NCBI RefSeq assembly: GCF_014595995.2
Contig: NZ_CP063989.1
Location: 2,170,001 to 2,234,000, forward strand
Origin: Actinomyces respiraculi
GTDB lineage: Bacteria; Actinomycetota; Actinomycetes; Actinomycetales; Actinomycetaceae
Reading direction: 5' to 3'
DNA: 64,000 nt
This document shows, one piece after another, positions 1-7,921 of the stretch. Both the position numbers and the translations under genes were made by a program. The first letter of the stretch is position 1; each line of letters begins with the position of its first letter. Below the pieces are notes generated by a model. It was not told the origin of the DNA. It saw nothing but the letters and a program-made list of their open reading frames with translations, and did not search any database.

Positions 1-808
1 CGTCGACGCCCTTGCCACCGGTCAGGCGCAGGACCTCCTCGCGGGCGTCCTGGGTGACGGAGTTGACGACGGCGGTGGCGCCGTAACCGGGCATGGGGGC
101 GAGCTTGTCGTCCGAGACGTCGATGGCGATGACCTGGGAGGCGCCGAAGGCGGCGGCAATCTGGACGATGTTGGTACCCACTCCCCCGGTGGCGACGACG
201 GCGACGCTCTCGCCGAAGCGCAGGTCGGCGCCGCGGCGTACGGCGCCGTAGCCGGTCATCGCGGCGCAGCCCAGGATGGCGGCGGGCACGAGGTCGATGG
301 ACTCGGAGGTCACAGCCACGGCGGTGGCGGGCACGACGGCGTACTCGGCCAGTCCGCCCATGGAGTACATGTAGATGGGCTCGCCGTCGAGGCCTGCCAG
401 GCGCGTGGTGCCGTCGTAGAGGACACCCTTAAGGCGGTTGAGGTCGAAGAAGGGGCCGCACAGCTCGTCGCGGCCGGCGGCGCAGGCCTCGCACTGGCCG
501 CAGGGCATGAGGAAGCCGCCGGCGACACGGTCGCCGACCTTGAGGCCGGTGTGCTCGTTGCCAGGGCCGAGCTCGACGATGGTGCCGGTGACCTCGTGCC
601 CGAGGACGGCGGGCAGCGGGAAGGCGATGGCGCCGCCGATGACGTGAAGGTCGGAGTGGCACAGACCGCAGGCGGCCACCTTGATGAGGACCTCGCCGGC
701 CTTGGGGCGCGGGGTGCGGATGGTCTCGACGCGCAGGCCCGTGCTGTGGTCGCGCAGCACGGCTGCTCGCATGGTCTGGGGGATGGTGAAGGCGTCATTG
801 CTCGTCAT
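1..808 (-). CDS. Zinc-dependent alcohol dehydrogenase (3' end beyond window)
   Basis: About 269 codons are open from the ATG at 808 to the window edge, so the C-terminus is missing. The N-terminal catalytic zinc motif CGLCHSDLHV, the GHE motif (VLGHEV), the structural zinc cluster CGQCEACAAGRDELC and the Rossmann loop ATGGVGTNIVQIA mark a medium-chain NAD(P)-dependent alcohol dehydrogenase. It should interconvert an alcohol and an aldehyde in the cytosol; the substrate cannot be read from the sequence. GAGAGG lies just before the start. A promoter overlapping the TGTC-NN-GACA operator lies 57 to 92 bp upstream, so the gene probably belongs to the inositol regulon. There it could act on an aldehyde arising in the pathway (inference). 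Confidence 0.9.
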   Translation of the reverse strand, partial: MTSNDAFTIPQTMRAAVLRDHSTGLRVETIRTPRPKAGEVLIKVAACGLCHSDLHVIGGAIAFPLPAVLGHEVTGTIVELGPGNEHTGLKVGDRVAGGFLMPCGQCEACAAGRDELCGPFFDLNRLKGVLYDGTTRLAGLDGEPIYMYSMGGLAEYAVVPATAVAVTSESIDLVPAAILGCAAMTGYGAVRRGADLRFGESVAVVATGGVGTNIVQIAAAFGASQVIAIDVSDDKLAPMPGYGATAVVNSVTQDAREEVLRLTGGKGVD

Positions 809-864
809 GTCTCAACCTCTCTCGGCGGGCGCCCGGCGCGCCCGCACTTCGTTTGACATGACAT

Positions 865-893
865 ACCCTACCGAGCCCGCCCCTATTTGTCAG
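865..893 (-). promoter_or_regulatory. Promoter of the alcohol dehydrogenase gene
   Basis: Reading the minus strand, a CTGACA -35 box (888-893) and a TAGGGT -10 box (865-870) are separated by 17 bp. The -35 box lies inside the palindromic operator at 886-900, an arrangement expected for repression. The iolA promoter has the same TAGGGTA -10 box. Confidence 0.6.
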
Positions 894-900
894 GACATTT
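886..900. promoter_or_regulatory. Putative inositol-regulon operator, site 1
   Basis: TTTGTCAGGACATTT contains a perfect TGTC-AG-GACA inverted repeat followed by TTT. It is one of seven related sites in this locus. The GTC..GAC half-sites suit HutC-type GntR regulators such as the one encoded at 30473-31249. Confidence 0.6.
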
Positions 901-964
901 AGTGGGCACTCTGGACACTCTCGGCGCCCCGCCCCGCCCTTCGCGCCACTGTTCCAGAGCGCCC

Positions 965-1035
965 AGGACAACCTGTCGTTACAAGGACAACCTCTGCGCC
1001 TCCACCCGGTTGTCCTACGAGCGGCGCGTTGTCCT
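965..1035. repeat. Cluster of four AGGACAAC motifs, two in each orientation
   Basis: AGGACAACCT occurs at 965-974 and 984-993. Its inverse (GGTTGTCCT, GTTGTCCT) occurs at 1008-1016 and 1028-1035. The cluster sits in the 325-bp gap between the transporter's 3' end and the ADH promoter. Four copies in 70 bp look like a regulator-binding array; the regulator is unknown. Confidence 0.4.
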
Positions 1036-1047
1036 GAGAGCGCGACG

Positions 1048-1085
1048 GCGCCCGCCCCGTCGTGAGGTTCCGACGGGGCGGGCGC
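1048..1085 (-). terminator. Strong hairpin after the inositol transporter gene
   Basis: A perfect 15-bp GC-rich stem (1048-1062 with 1071-1085) and an 8-nt loop lie about 50 bp beyond the transporter stop codon. There is no U tract, which is common for high-GC terminators. A smaller GCGGCC/GGCCGC hairpin at 1104-1120 lies closer to the stop. Confidence 0.55.
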
Positions 1086-1133
1086 GAGGGCAGAGAGCCC
1101 GAGGCGGCCGTGCTGGCCGCGGGAGGCCGGCGC

Positions 1134-2720
1134 TCAGCTGTACTCCTTCTCGAAGCGCCGCTCGAGCTCCTCGAGGGAGTGGTACTTCGTCTCGGGGACG
1201 AACTTGATGTAGAAGATCAGTGACCCGACGTTGATGAGGGCGAAGATGAGGTAGGTCAGGGACCCTCCCAGGCTCTTCATGATGATGGGGAAGACCCAGG
1301 CCACGAAGGCATTGGCGACCCACAGTGCCCCCACCGCCAGGCCCATACTGGTGCCGCGAATCTTGCTGGGGAAGATCTCGGCGACGAGCACCCAGGTCAC
1401 CGTGCCGGACTGCTTGGCGAAGACGAAGACGCTCACGATGAGCAGCACGACGTAAGGCGCCCAGCTGGCAGCACCAACGATGTCGCCGTCGGCGTCCTGG
1501 AAGGGCTCGATGAGGAAGTAGAACACCGCAGCGAGCAGACCCAGGGAGATGGCGATGGAGGTCTCCTGGTAGATGCCCACGTGCCGACGGGCGAAGCGGT
1601 GGACGAGCCACAGGCCCGTGGCCGATCCGATGAAGGACACCCCGCCCGAGATGACGTTGAGGGTGATGGCGTCGTCCAGAGGCAGGCCGGCGGCGGAGAG
1701 GATCTTGGGCGTGTAGTACATCGCCGTGTTGATGCCGGTGAGCTGGTCGGCGATACCCAGGATGATGCCAATGATGAGCAGACGCCGGGTCCACCGCGTG
1801 CCCCAAATCTGGGACAGGCGCCACTTCTCCTGGCTGGCCTCCTGACGCTGGTTCTCCAGCATCTCGTCGATCTCCTCGGCGACGGAGCCGTCCTTGCCCT
1901 CATCGCGAATGCGCTTGAGGGCCCCGATGGCCTCAGGGATGCGGTGGTTGGCGATGTACCAGCGCGAGGACTCGGGCATGAGGCGGATGCCGATCCACAG
2001 GGCGATGGCGGGCAGCGAGGCGATGACGAGCATGTAGCGCCAGGTCAGGCCATTGCCGCCGTCGACCATGAGGGCGCCACTGGCCACCTGGTTGGCGACG
2101 CTATTGGTCCACGCGATGACCTCGCCGCCCGACTCCACGTGCGGACCGCCGTGCATGCGGGTCAGGGCCGCGTTCATGGAGAAGGCGACGAACTGGCCGA
2201 AGACGATCATCATCTGGTCCACGGCCACGAGCGTGCCGCGGATGCGTTTGGGCGCGGTCTCGCCCAGGAACACGGGGACGGTGACGGAGGCGCCGCCGAC
2301 GGCGAAGCCGAGGATGACGCGGAAGATGTACAGCACCCAGATGTTGGGTGAGAGTGTGCAGCCGATGGCTCCGACGAAGAACACGAGGGCCAGCAGGCTG
2401 ATGTTGTGGCGGCGGCCGTACATGTCGGAGAGCTTGCCGCCCACGGAGGCGCCCAGCGCGGCCCCCAGGGCCAGCAGCGCGCCGACCCACCCCTCCTCGG
2501 CCGTCGTCAGGGCCAGGCCGTGGGCGTCGGTGGGCAGGTACATGTAGGGCAGTGCGCCGGAGATGACGCCGGTGTCGTAGCCGAAGAGCAGGGAGCCCAG
2601 GGTGGCCACGAGGGCGATGAGCCCAAGCGAGCGTTTCTTGCCGGAGGGAGGGGTGGCGTCGACGAGCCTGTCAAGCTCGCCGCGGCTGAGGTGGGCAGCC
2701 GGTTCGGCGGATGAGGACAT
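1134..2720 (-). CDS. iolT: MFS sugar porter, probable myo-inositol transporter
   Basis: A 528-residue member of the MFS sugar porter family, probably a proton-coupled myo-inositol importer in the cytoplasmic membrane. Family signatures visible are GYDTGVISGALPYM in helix 1, SDMYGRRHN in loop 2-3, the central PESSRW motif, QLTGINTAMYYTPKIL in helix 7 and PETKYHSLEELERRF at the C-terminus. The ATG at 2720 was chosen because GAAGGAG precedes it by 8 nt; an upstream extension in frame has no family similarity. It follows iolH by 145 bp on the same strand and may be co-transcribed with it. Inositol as substrate is inferred from the surrounding catabolic genes. Confidence 0.9.
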   Translation of the reverse strand: MSSSAEPAAHLSRGELDRLVDATPPSGKKRSLGLIALVATLGSLLFGYDTGVISGALPYMYLPTDAHGLALTTAEEGWVGALLALGAALGASVGGKLSDMYGRRHNISLLALVFFVGAIGCTLSPNIWVLYIFRVILGFAVGGASVTVPVFLGETAPKRIRGTLVAVDQMMIVFGQFVAFSMNAALTRMHGGPHVESGGEVIAWTNSVANQVASGALMVDGGNGLTWRYMLVIASLPAIALWIGIRLMPESSRWYIANHRIPEAIGALKRIRDEGKDGSVAEEIDEMLENQRQEASQEKWRLSQIWGTRWTRRLLIIGIILGIADQLTGINTAMYYTPKILSAAGLPLDDAITLNVISGGVSFIGSATGLWLVHRFARRHVGIYQETSIAISLGLLAAVFYFLIEPFQDADGDIVGAASWAPYVVLLIVSVFVFAKQSGTVTWVLVAEIFPSKIRGTSMGLAVGALWVANAFVAWVFPIIMKSLGGSLTYLIFALINVGSLIFYIKFVPETKYHSLEELERRFEKEYS

Positions 2721-2738
2721 GTGTGTGTCTCCTTCTCG

Positions 2739-2757
2739 CACCTGTCGTCGGCAGGTG
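2739..2757. promoter_or_regulatory. Palindrome in the leader of the transporter gene
   Basis: CACCTG (2739-2744) and CAGGTG (2752-2757) form a near-symmetrical 19-bp element just upstream of the transporter's ribosome binding site. It could be a protein-binding site or a small leader hairpin. Confidence 0.3.
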
Positions 2758-2865
2758 TTCGGGGGCGGGCGGATGCGGCCGCACGGGTCCTGACCACCCG
2801 CGAGCGGGGCGGTCGGCGTGTGGAGTGATCGGTCCCGCGGCGGCCGTCGCAGAACCGGGAGGGAC

Positions 2866-3738
2866 TCAGGCGCCGAGCTCCTCGGTGAGCCGGGCGAGCG
2901 CGGCCTTGTTGTACTCGTCGGCCTTCTCGTGCCAGCCGAAGATGCACACGGACACGACGCCGTCGAAGGCGACGTCGCGCAGGGTCTGGAAGACGTCATC
3001 CCACGGGACCTCGCCCAGGCCGATGGCGTTGTGCTGGTGCACGGTGACGTCGGCGCCCGGGGGGTTGACGATGTAGCGGTTGCCGTCGTTGATGCGGTGG
3101 TTGAAGCCGTCGGAGACGTGAACCTCGCGCAGCTTGCCCGCGTCGGCGGCGGTGCGGATCATGCGCCCGGCGTCGCCGACGCCGTCGGACAGGTGGAAGG
3201 TGTGCGGGCAGCAGTACTCGTAGCCGATCCAGTCCTTGTCGATGGAGCGCACGAGCTCGAGGGCGCGATCGTGCAGCTCAACGAAGTCGTAGGGGTGGGC
3301 TTCCATGTTGAGGCGGATGCCGTACCTCTCGAAGACGGGGGTGAGCTCCTCCATGGACTTGTACCACTGCTGCTCCGAGCGGGAGGCCCGGTTGCGGTCC
3401 CCGGAGAACTCGGAGACGATGTCACGCACGTCGAGGGCGTCGGCAAGCTCGAGCAGGCGCCTCCAGTTGCGCACCTGGGCCTGGCGCTCGGCCTCGTCGG
3501 GCGAGGACCAGTTGAAGACGGGATTGAGGGTGCGCACCGTGACGCCCGTATCCTTCTGGGCCTTCGTGAGCTCCTCGATGAAGGTCGTGTCCGCCTTCGG
3601 ATAGTGGTGCCAGAGGTGGAACTCGTTGTTGGGCGAGAGCTCCACGTGGCGGAAACCCAGTTCGGCGGCCTTGCGGAGCGTGTCCGCTGTGGACATGGTG
3701 AGGTAGTACATGTTCGGGTCGAGGGCGATATCAACCAT
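2866..3738 (-). CDS. iolH: Sugar phosphate isomerase/epimerase, IolH type
   Basis: A 290-residue xylose-isomerase-like TIM barrel starting MVDIALDPNMYYL. From memory it resembles corynebacterial IolH: the LDP opening, HYPKAD, SEFSGDRNRA, MEAHPYDFVELHDRA, the HTFHL segment and RYIVNPPGADVTVHQH near the end. The Glu and His residues are those expected to bind a divalent metal in this fold. IolH is consistently found in actinobacterial inositol clusters, but its exact reaction is poorly defined; isomerisation of an inosose or keto-sugar is plausible. It has its own operator (3784-3798), separated from iolG by a strong hairpin, so it probably begins a transcription unit continuing into the transporter. 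Confidence 0.85.
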   Translation of the reverse strand: MVDIALDPNMYYLTMSTADTLRKAAELGFRHVELSPNNEFHLWHHYPKADTTFIEELTKAQKDTGVTVRTLNPVFNWSSPDEAERQAQVRNWRRLLELADALDVRDIVSEFSGDRNRASRSEQQWYKSMEELTPVFERYGIRLNMEAHPYDFVELHDRALELVRSIDKDWIGYEYCCPHTFHLSDGVGDAGRMIRTAADAGKLREVHVSDGFNHRINDGNRYIVNPPGADVTVHQHNAIGLGEVPWDDVFQTLRDVAFDGVVSVCIFGWHEKADEYNKAALARLTEELGA

Positions 3739-3783
3739 GGGGATTCCTCTCGGTCGCTCGACGGCTTTGTCGACAGAAGTCAG

Positions 3784-3798
3784 TATGTCACGACATTT
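3784..3798. promoter_or_regulatory. Putative inositol-regulon operator, site 2
   Basis: TATGTCACGACATTT carries a perfect TGTC-AC-GACA palindrome 48 bp upstream of iolH. Confidence 0.55.
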
Positions 3799-3811
3799 TT
3801 ACGCGCGCTAG
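3798..3811. promoter_or_regulatory. Near-match to the LacI-type palindrome
   Basis: TTTACGCGCGCTAG matches 11 of 14 positions of the perfect TTAACGCGCGTTAA palindrome at 34788-34801. It abuts operator site 2, so iolH may be under both regulators (inference). Confidence 0.3.
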
Positions 3812-3861
3812 ATGAGGTGCCCGATTCTCGTCGGGCCACGCACACGCAGGTTGCGCCGGGC

Positions 3862-3893
3862 AGGCCCGCACCGGAGCCCACGGGTGCGGGCCT
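3862..3893 (-). terminator. Hairpin terminator after iolG
   Basis: An 11-bp perfect stem (AGGCCCGCACC 3862-3872, GGTGCGGGCCT 3883-3893) lies 20 bp beyond the iolG stop. A second short hairpin overlaps it nearer the stop. There is no U tract. Confidence 0.55.
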
Positions 3894-3912
3894 CCCCGGA
3901 GGCCCGGGCCGC

Positions 3913-4920
3913 TCAGGCGTAGAAGGTCGGCTTGTCGATCATGGACACGCTCACCTCGCGGCCACCGTTGCCCAGTGACTCCAGGGCGGCGTCGACGACA
4001 CAGGTGGCGGCGTAGCCGTCCCAGGAGGTCGAGCCGGTGTGCTCGTCCCTGGCCACGGCGTTGATCCAGGACTGGAACTCAGTGTTGAAGGCGGTCTGGA
4101 AGCGGTCGATGTGGGACTGGCACATGGCGTTGCGGTTGCCGTGGACGTCGCGGACGTGGACCTTCTCCTGGTCGCCCAGGCGCACGGTGCCGGCCTCCAT
4201 GACCAGCTCGCACTCGATGGAGTAGCCGAACTGGATGTTGACGTTGACCTCGTCGTCGATGAGGACGCCGGAGGCGGTCGTGGCCACGAGGACCAGCGGG
4301 TCCTGGAGGTGCTCGAAGCGGCGCGAGGTCGCGCGCGGGGTGTCGATGCGCACCGATGCGATCTCCTCGCCCAGCAGGTACCGACAGATGTCGATCTCGT
4401 GGATCGCGGTGTCGTCGATCATGTTGCGCGTGGTGTAGCCCTCGGGGACTGAGGGGTTGCGGTGGCGGCAGTGCACCAGGGTGGCGTAGCCGTGCTCGCC
4501 GGAGTCGAGGACCGCCTTCATCTCCTGATAGCCGGCGTCGAAACGGCGCATGAAGCCGACTGTCACGAGCCTCTTGCCCGCCTTGCGCTCAGCCTCCATG
4601 ATCCGCAGGCAGTCCTCGGCCGTGGTGGCCAGGGGCTTCTCGCACAGGACGTACTTTCCGGCCTCGATGCACCTGATGACGTCGGGGGCGTGGGCCTTGC
4701 CGAAGGTGGCGATGACGACGGCGTCGACCTCGGGGGCGTTGATGAGTGCCTCGGAGCTGTCGTATGCCTTGGCACCGTAGGGCTCGGCGGCCGAGACGGC
4801 GGCGTCGTGGTTGATGTCGGCCACCGCCGTGATGACGGCGCCGGAGAGGTCATTGGCGATGCGGGCGAGGTGGGCGCGGCCCATGCCGCCGGCGCCGATG
4901 AGTCCGATACGAATGGTCAT
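3913..4920 (-). CDS. iolG: Inositol 2-dehydrogenase (Gfo/Idh/MocA family)
   Basis: A 335-residue NAD-dependent dehydrogenase, probably oxidising myo-inositol (possibly also D-chiro-inositol) to an inosose, the first catabolic step. The N-terminal Rossmann loop is GLIGAGGMGRAH. The EKP motif (VLCEKPLAT) carries the catalytic Lys, and DDTAIHEIDICRYL carries the catalytic Asp/His region. The ATG at 4920 is preceded by AAGGAGGAG. It follows the iolE-like gene by 44 bp and is probably co-transcribed with it. A second, more canonical IolG lies at 32519-33508, so the two may differ in stereoisomer preference. Confidence 0.88.
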   Translation of the reverse strand: MTIRIGLIGAGGMGRAHLARIANDLSGAVITAVADINHDAAVSAAEPYGAKAYDSSEALINAPEVDAVVIATFGKAHAPDVIRCIEAGKYVLCEKPLATTAEDCLRIMEAERKAGKRLVTVGFMRRFDAGYQEMKAVLDSGEHGYATLVHCRHRNPSVPEGYTTRNMIDDTAIHEIDICRYLLGEEIASVRIDTPRATSRRFEHLQDPLVLVATTASGVLIDDEVNVNIQFGYSIECELVMEAGTVRLGDQEKVHVRDVHGNRNAMCQSHIDRFQTAFNTEFQSWINAVARDEHTGSTSWDGYAATCVVDAALESLGNGGREVSVSMIDKPTFYA

Positions 4921-4964
4921 GGTGGTGTCTCCTCCTTGAGAGCACGGGGGGTGAGAATCGGGGG

Positions 4965-5894
4965 TCAGGCGAGGCCGAGGCCGCACTCGGCGAGGTAGGT
5001 GCGCATGTTGATGGCGTTCTGCTTGGGGAAGGACGGGTCGCAGGGGTAGCAGTCCTGCTCGCAGATGCAGTAGATCGGCTTGTCGAGGGCGGCCAGGGCG
5101 TTGACGAACTCGTGCATCTCGGGCAGGCCTGCGGGCGGGCAGACGGAGGCGCCCTTGGTCACGGCCTCACCGAAGGGCCAGTCCTTCTCGTGGGCCTCGC
5201 GGGTGATGTCCTCGTCGAAGGCCTTGATGTGGACGTAGGTGATGCGCTCGGGGTACGTCTTGCACAGCTCAACGGGGTCGCCGCCGCCGTAGACGACGTG
5301 GCCGGAGTCGAGGCAGAGGTTGACGTAGGTGGGGTCGGTGGCGTCGAAGATCCGGGCGATCTCCTCGGGGGTCTCGATGTGGGAGTCGCCGTGGGGGTGC
5401 AGGACCATCTTGAGGCCGTACTCGTCGAGGAGCATCTGGCCCAGGGTGTTGGCGTGCTCGACGTAGAGCTTCCAGGCGTCGTCGCTCAGGACGCGGTCGT
5501 CGGTCCACTCCCAGGTCTTGTCATCGCGGTAGAGCGGGGGCAGGTGGACGATGTACTCCGCCCCGACGGCGGCGTGGGTCTCGGCGATGGCGCGGAAGGT
5601 GGCGAGGGTCTGCTCCCAGGCCTCGGCCTTGTGCAGGATGCCCCAGCCGGTGCCGGCGACCACGCGCATGCCGTAGTCGTCGCACCACTTCTGCAGCTCC
5701 TTGGGGTCAGTGGGGAAGTAGCCGTAGGGGCCGGTCTCGATGACCTCGAAGCCGGCCTCGGCCATCTCCTCCCACGCCTGGCGCGGGTCCATCTGCTTGG
5801 GGTCCTCGGGGAACCAGACGCCCCACTGGTCGGGGCACACGCCGATGGTGAGTTTTGAGTAGGTGGGGTCGAGGGTGTTGACAGCCTTGGACAT
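4965..5894 (-). CDS. iolE: IolE-like inosose dehydratase (TIM barrel)
   Basis: A 309-residue xylose-isomerase-like TIM barrel, probably dehydrating scyllo-inosose to 3,5/4-trihydroxycyclohexane-1,2-dione. The second half follows the IolE pattern recalled from Bacillus: HPHGDSHIETPEEIARIFDA, DPTYVNLCLDSGHVVYGG, RITYVHIKAF, then CEQDCYPCDP near the C-terminus. The N-terminus (GVCPDQWGVWFPEDPKQ) is less like Bacillus IolE. It could instead be an IolI-type isomerase, but it is the best IolE candidate of the three TIM barrels here. The ATG is at 5894. Upstream lie a 26-bp inverted repeat and an inositol operator. Confidence 0.75.
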   Translation of the reverse strand: MSKAVNTLDPTYSKLTIGVCPDQWGVWFPEDPKQMDPRQAWEEMAEAGFEVIETGPYGYFPTDPKELQKWCDDYGMRVVAGTGWGILHKAEAWEQTLATFRAIAETHAAVGAEYIVHLPPLYRDDKTWEWTDDRVLSDDAWKLYVEHANTLGQMLLDEYGLKMVLHPHGDSHIETPEEIARIFDATDPTYVNLCLDSGHVVYGGGDPVELCKTYPERITYVHIKAFDEDITREAHEKDWPFGEAVTKGASVCPPAGLPEMHEFVNALAALDKPIYCICEQDCYPCDPSFPKQNAINMRTYLAECGLGLA

Positions 5895-5923
5895 CGTTGT
5901 CCCTCCTGGATCGCGGTATGTCG

Positions 5924-5949
5924 TCACAACCGAATCGTTTCGGTTGTGA
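5924..5949. promoter_or_regulatory. Perfect 11-bp inverted repeat upstream of iolE
   Basis: TCACAACCGAA (5924-5934) and TTCGGTTGTGA (5939-5949) flank TCGT, 30 bp before the iolE start. It could be an operator for an unidentified regulator or a leader hairpin. Confidence 0.45.
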
Positions 5950-5987
5950 GGTTCACAGTACGCCCCTTTCGCTCGGGACACCACCCC

Positions 5988-6002
5988 TTTGTCACAACAA
6001 AT
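5988..6002. promoter_or_regulatory. Putative inositol-regulon operator, site 3 (degenerate)
   Basis: TTTGTCACAACAAAT keeps the TTTGTC half and the ACA of the other half. It lies 93 bp upstream of iolE and is the most divergent member of the set. Confidence 0.4.
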
Positions 6003-6050
6003 CGATCCTTCTGACGTCCGACGACGACGCCAACCTCCGCCCCGACGCCC

Positions 6051-6116
6051 CGCCGTCGGCACCCGCCCGACCCCTCGCCGTCGGCACCCGCCCGGCCCCT
6101 CGCCGTCGGCACCCGC
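6051..6116. repeat. 25-bp tandem repeat, 2.6 copies
   Basis: Units beginning CGCCGTCGGCACCCGC start at 6051, 6076 and 6101, with one mismatch between the first two. The array lies between the iolA terminator and the iolE operator and has no evident coding role. Confidence 0.6.
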
Positions 6117-6128
6117 ACCCGACGAGGC

Positions 6129-6166
6129 GCGCCCCCTGCACCAACCGACGTCGGTGCAGGGGGCGC
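6129..6166 (-). terminator. Terminator of iolA
   Basis: A 14-bp perfect stem (6129-6142 with 6153-6166) and a 10-nt loop lie 25 bp after the iolA stop on the minus strand. Confidence 0.6.
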
Positions 6167-6190
6167 AGCCACCGGCCGGCGGCTAGAGCC

Positions 6191-7684
6191 TCACTCCTCG
6201 CGCTGGAAGGACATGGTGGCGGCGTAGCTCTTCTCCGAGGGCCAGCGGCTCGTGATCGCCTTGGCACGCGTGTAGAACCGCACGCCCTCGGGGCCGTGGA
6301 TGTGGTGGTCGCCGAGCAGCGACTCCTTCCAGCCGCCGAAGGAGTAGTAGGCCACCGGCGTCGGGATGGGGACGTTGACGCCCACCATGCCGGCCTCGAC
6401 GTCGAGGGTGAAGCGGCGGGCCACACCGCCGTCGTTGGTGAAGATCGCCGAGCCGTTGCCGAACTCGGAGGCATTGACGATGGCGATGGCCTCCTCGTAG
6501 GTGTCCGCGTGGACGATGGTGAGGACCGGCCCGAAGACCTCCTCCTTGTACAGGCGCGAGGTCACCGGGACGTTGTCGACGATGGTCGGGCCCACGAAGT
6601 GGCCCTTCTCGTGGCCGGGGATGACGAGGCCGCGGCCATCGAGGACGACCTCGCCGCCGTCGGCCTCGCCCTCGTTGATCAGGCCGATGATGAACTCCTT
6701 GGCCTTGGCGTCGATGACCGGGCCCATCTCGACGCCCTCGTCCATGCCGTAGCCGACCTTGATCTTCTCGGCGTGGGCCTTGACCTTGCGGGCCAGCTCG
6801 GGACCGCAGCCGCCGACCGCCACGACAACCGGCAGCGCCATGCAGCGCTCGCCGGCGGCGCCGAAGGCTGCGGCGGACAGGTGCTGGGCGGCGAAGTCGA
6901 GGTCGCAGTCGGGCATGACGATGGCGTGGTTGTTCGCCCCGCCCAGCGCCTGGACGCGCTTGCCGTGGGTGACGCCGGTGTTCTGGACGATGTGCGCCAC
7001 CGGGGTGGAGCCCACGAAGGAGATGGCGTCGATGCCGGGGTGCTCGAGGATGCCCGAGACGATGGAGCGGTTGCCGGAGACGACGTTGAAGACGCCGTCG
7101 GGCAGCCCGGCCTCCTTGTACAGGCGGGCGGTCAGCAGCATTGCCGACGGCGTGGCGGAGGCCGGCTTCATCACCACGGCGTTGCCGGTGGCGATGGCCA
7201 GGGGGTGCATCCACATCGGCACCATGGCGGGGAAGTTGAAGGGGCAGATGCCGCCGACGACGCCGACCGGCTGGCGCAGGGTGTGGATGTCCACCCCGGT
7301 GGAGATGTCGGAGGAGTACTCGCCCTTGAGTGCCACGTTGATGGAGGTGGCGAAGTCGAGGGTCTCGCGCCCGCGCTGGATCTCGCCGATGGCGTCGGAG
7401 TAGTTCTTGCCGTGCTCGGCCACGATGAGGCGGGCCATCTCGTCCTGGTGGTCGAGGACGAGCTGACGCATGGTGAACATGATGGCGGTGCGTTTGGCCA
7501 GGGAGACCTTCGCCCACTCCTTCTGGGCTCGGCGGGCGACGGCCACGGCGTGGTCGAGGTCCTCGGGCGAGGCCTGGAGCAGCTCGGCCTCGATCTCACC
7601 GGTGCCCGGGTTCTCGATGGGGAAGCGGCCGACGGGGCTGCCCTCGTACTCCTGGCCGTCGATCCAGTGCGGGATGGTCTTCAT
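6191..7684 (-). CDS. iolA: CoA-acylating (methyl)malonate-semialdehyde dehydrogenase
   Basis: A 497-residue aldehyde dehydrogenase superfamily enzyme converting malonate semialdehyde, NAD and CoA to acetyl-CoA and CO2, the last step of inositol catabolism. Visible are the family's PFNFPAMVPMWM stretch, the cofactor-site Lys in VVMKPAS, GSTPVAHIV, and the active-site loop AAGERCMALPVVV with the nucleophile near Cys281. Length is normal for MmsA/IolA. It has its own promoter with an operator upstream and a strong terminator downstream, so it is probably monocistronic. It now lies on the far side of the BREX block from iolD/B/C. Confidence 0.93.
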   Translation of the reverse strand: MKTIPHWIDGQEYEGSPVGRFPIENPGTGEIEAELLQASPEDLDHAVAVARRAQKEWAKVSLAKRTAIMFTMRQLVLDHQDEMARLIVAEHGKNYSDAIGEIQRGRETLDFATSINVALKGEYSSDISTGVDIHTLRQPVGVVGGICPFNFPAMVPMWMHPLAIATGNAVVMKPASATPSAMLLTARLYKEAGLPDGVFNVVSGNRSIVSGILEHPGIDAISFVGSTPVAHIVQNTGVTHGKRVQALGGANNHAIVMPDCDLDFAAQHLSAAAFGAAGERCMALPVVVAVGGCGPELARKVKAHAEKIKVGYGMDEGVEMGPVIDAKAKEFIIGLINEGEADGGEVVLDGRGLVIPGHEKGHFVGPTIVDNVPVTSRLYKEEVFGPVLTIVHADTYEEAIAIVNASEFGNGSAIFTNDGGVARRFTLDVEAGMVGVNVPIPTPVAYYSFGGWKESLLGDHHIHGPEGVRFYTRAKAITSRWPSEKSYAATMSFQREE

Positions 7685-7746
7685 CGTTGATGACTCCTGA
7701 GTCTCATGGGCCCTCGGGCGCCCCTACCGGGGCGCGCGGACGAGGT

Positions 7747-7774
7747 ACCCTATGGGCCCACTGTAATTCGTCAG
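7747..7774 (-). promoter_or_regulatory. Promoter of iolA
   Basis: On the minus strand, CTGACG (7769-7774) and TAGGGT (7747-7752) are separated by 16 bp, closely matching the ADH promoter. The -35 box lies inside operator site 4. Confidence 0.55.
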
Positions 7775-7781
7775 GACATTT
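7767..7781. promoter_or_regulatory. Putative inositol-regulon operator, site 4
   Basis: TTCGTCAGGACATTT differs from site 1 at a single base and occupies the same place over the -35 box. Confidence 0.55.
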
Positions 7782-7921
7782 GGTCAAGGGTCGTGTTCAC
7801 ACAAACTGGGGGCGAGGGCGGGCCGGGCGCGGGACGCGGGTGGGATCCGGGCATGGCGTGGGAGTGACGCCGGCCGCAAACTCGTGATGAATGCCCGACC
7901 AGAGGGTGCCAAGCAGGGCTC

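Noticed and set aside
5897..7690. Long plus-strand open frame opposite iolA
   Set aside because: It is an antisense shadow in high-GC DNA. Its composition (Gly/Asp/Val-rich with His) shows no fold or motif, whereas the minus strand encodes a clear MMSDH.
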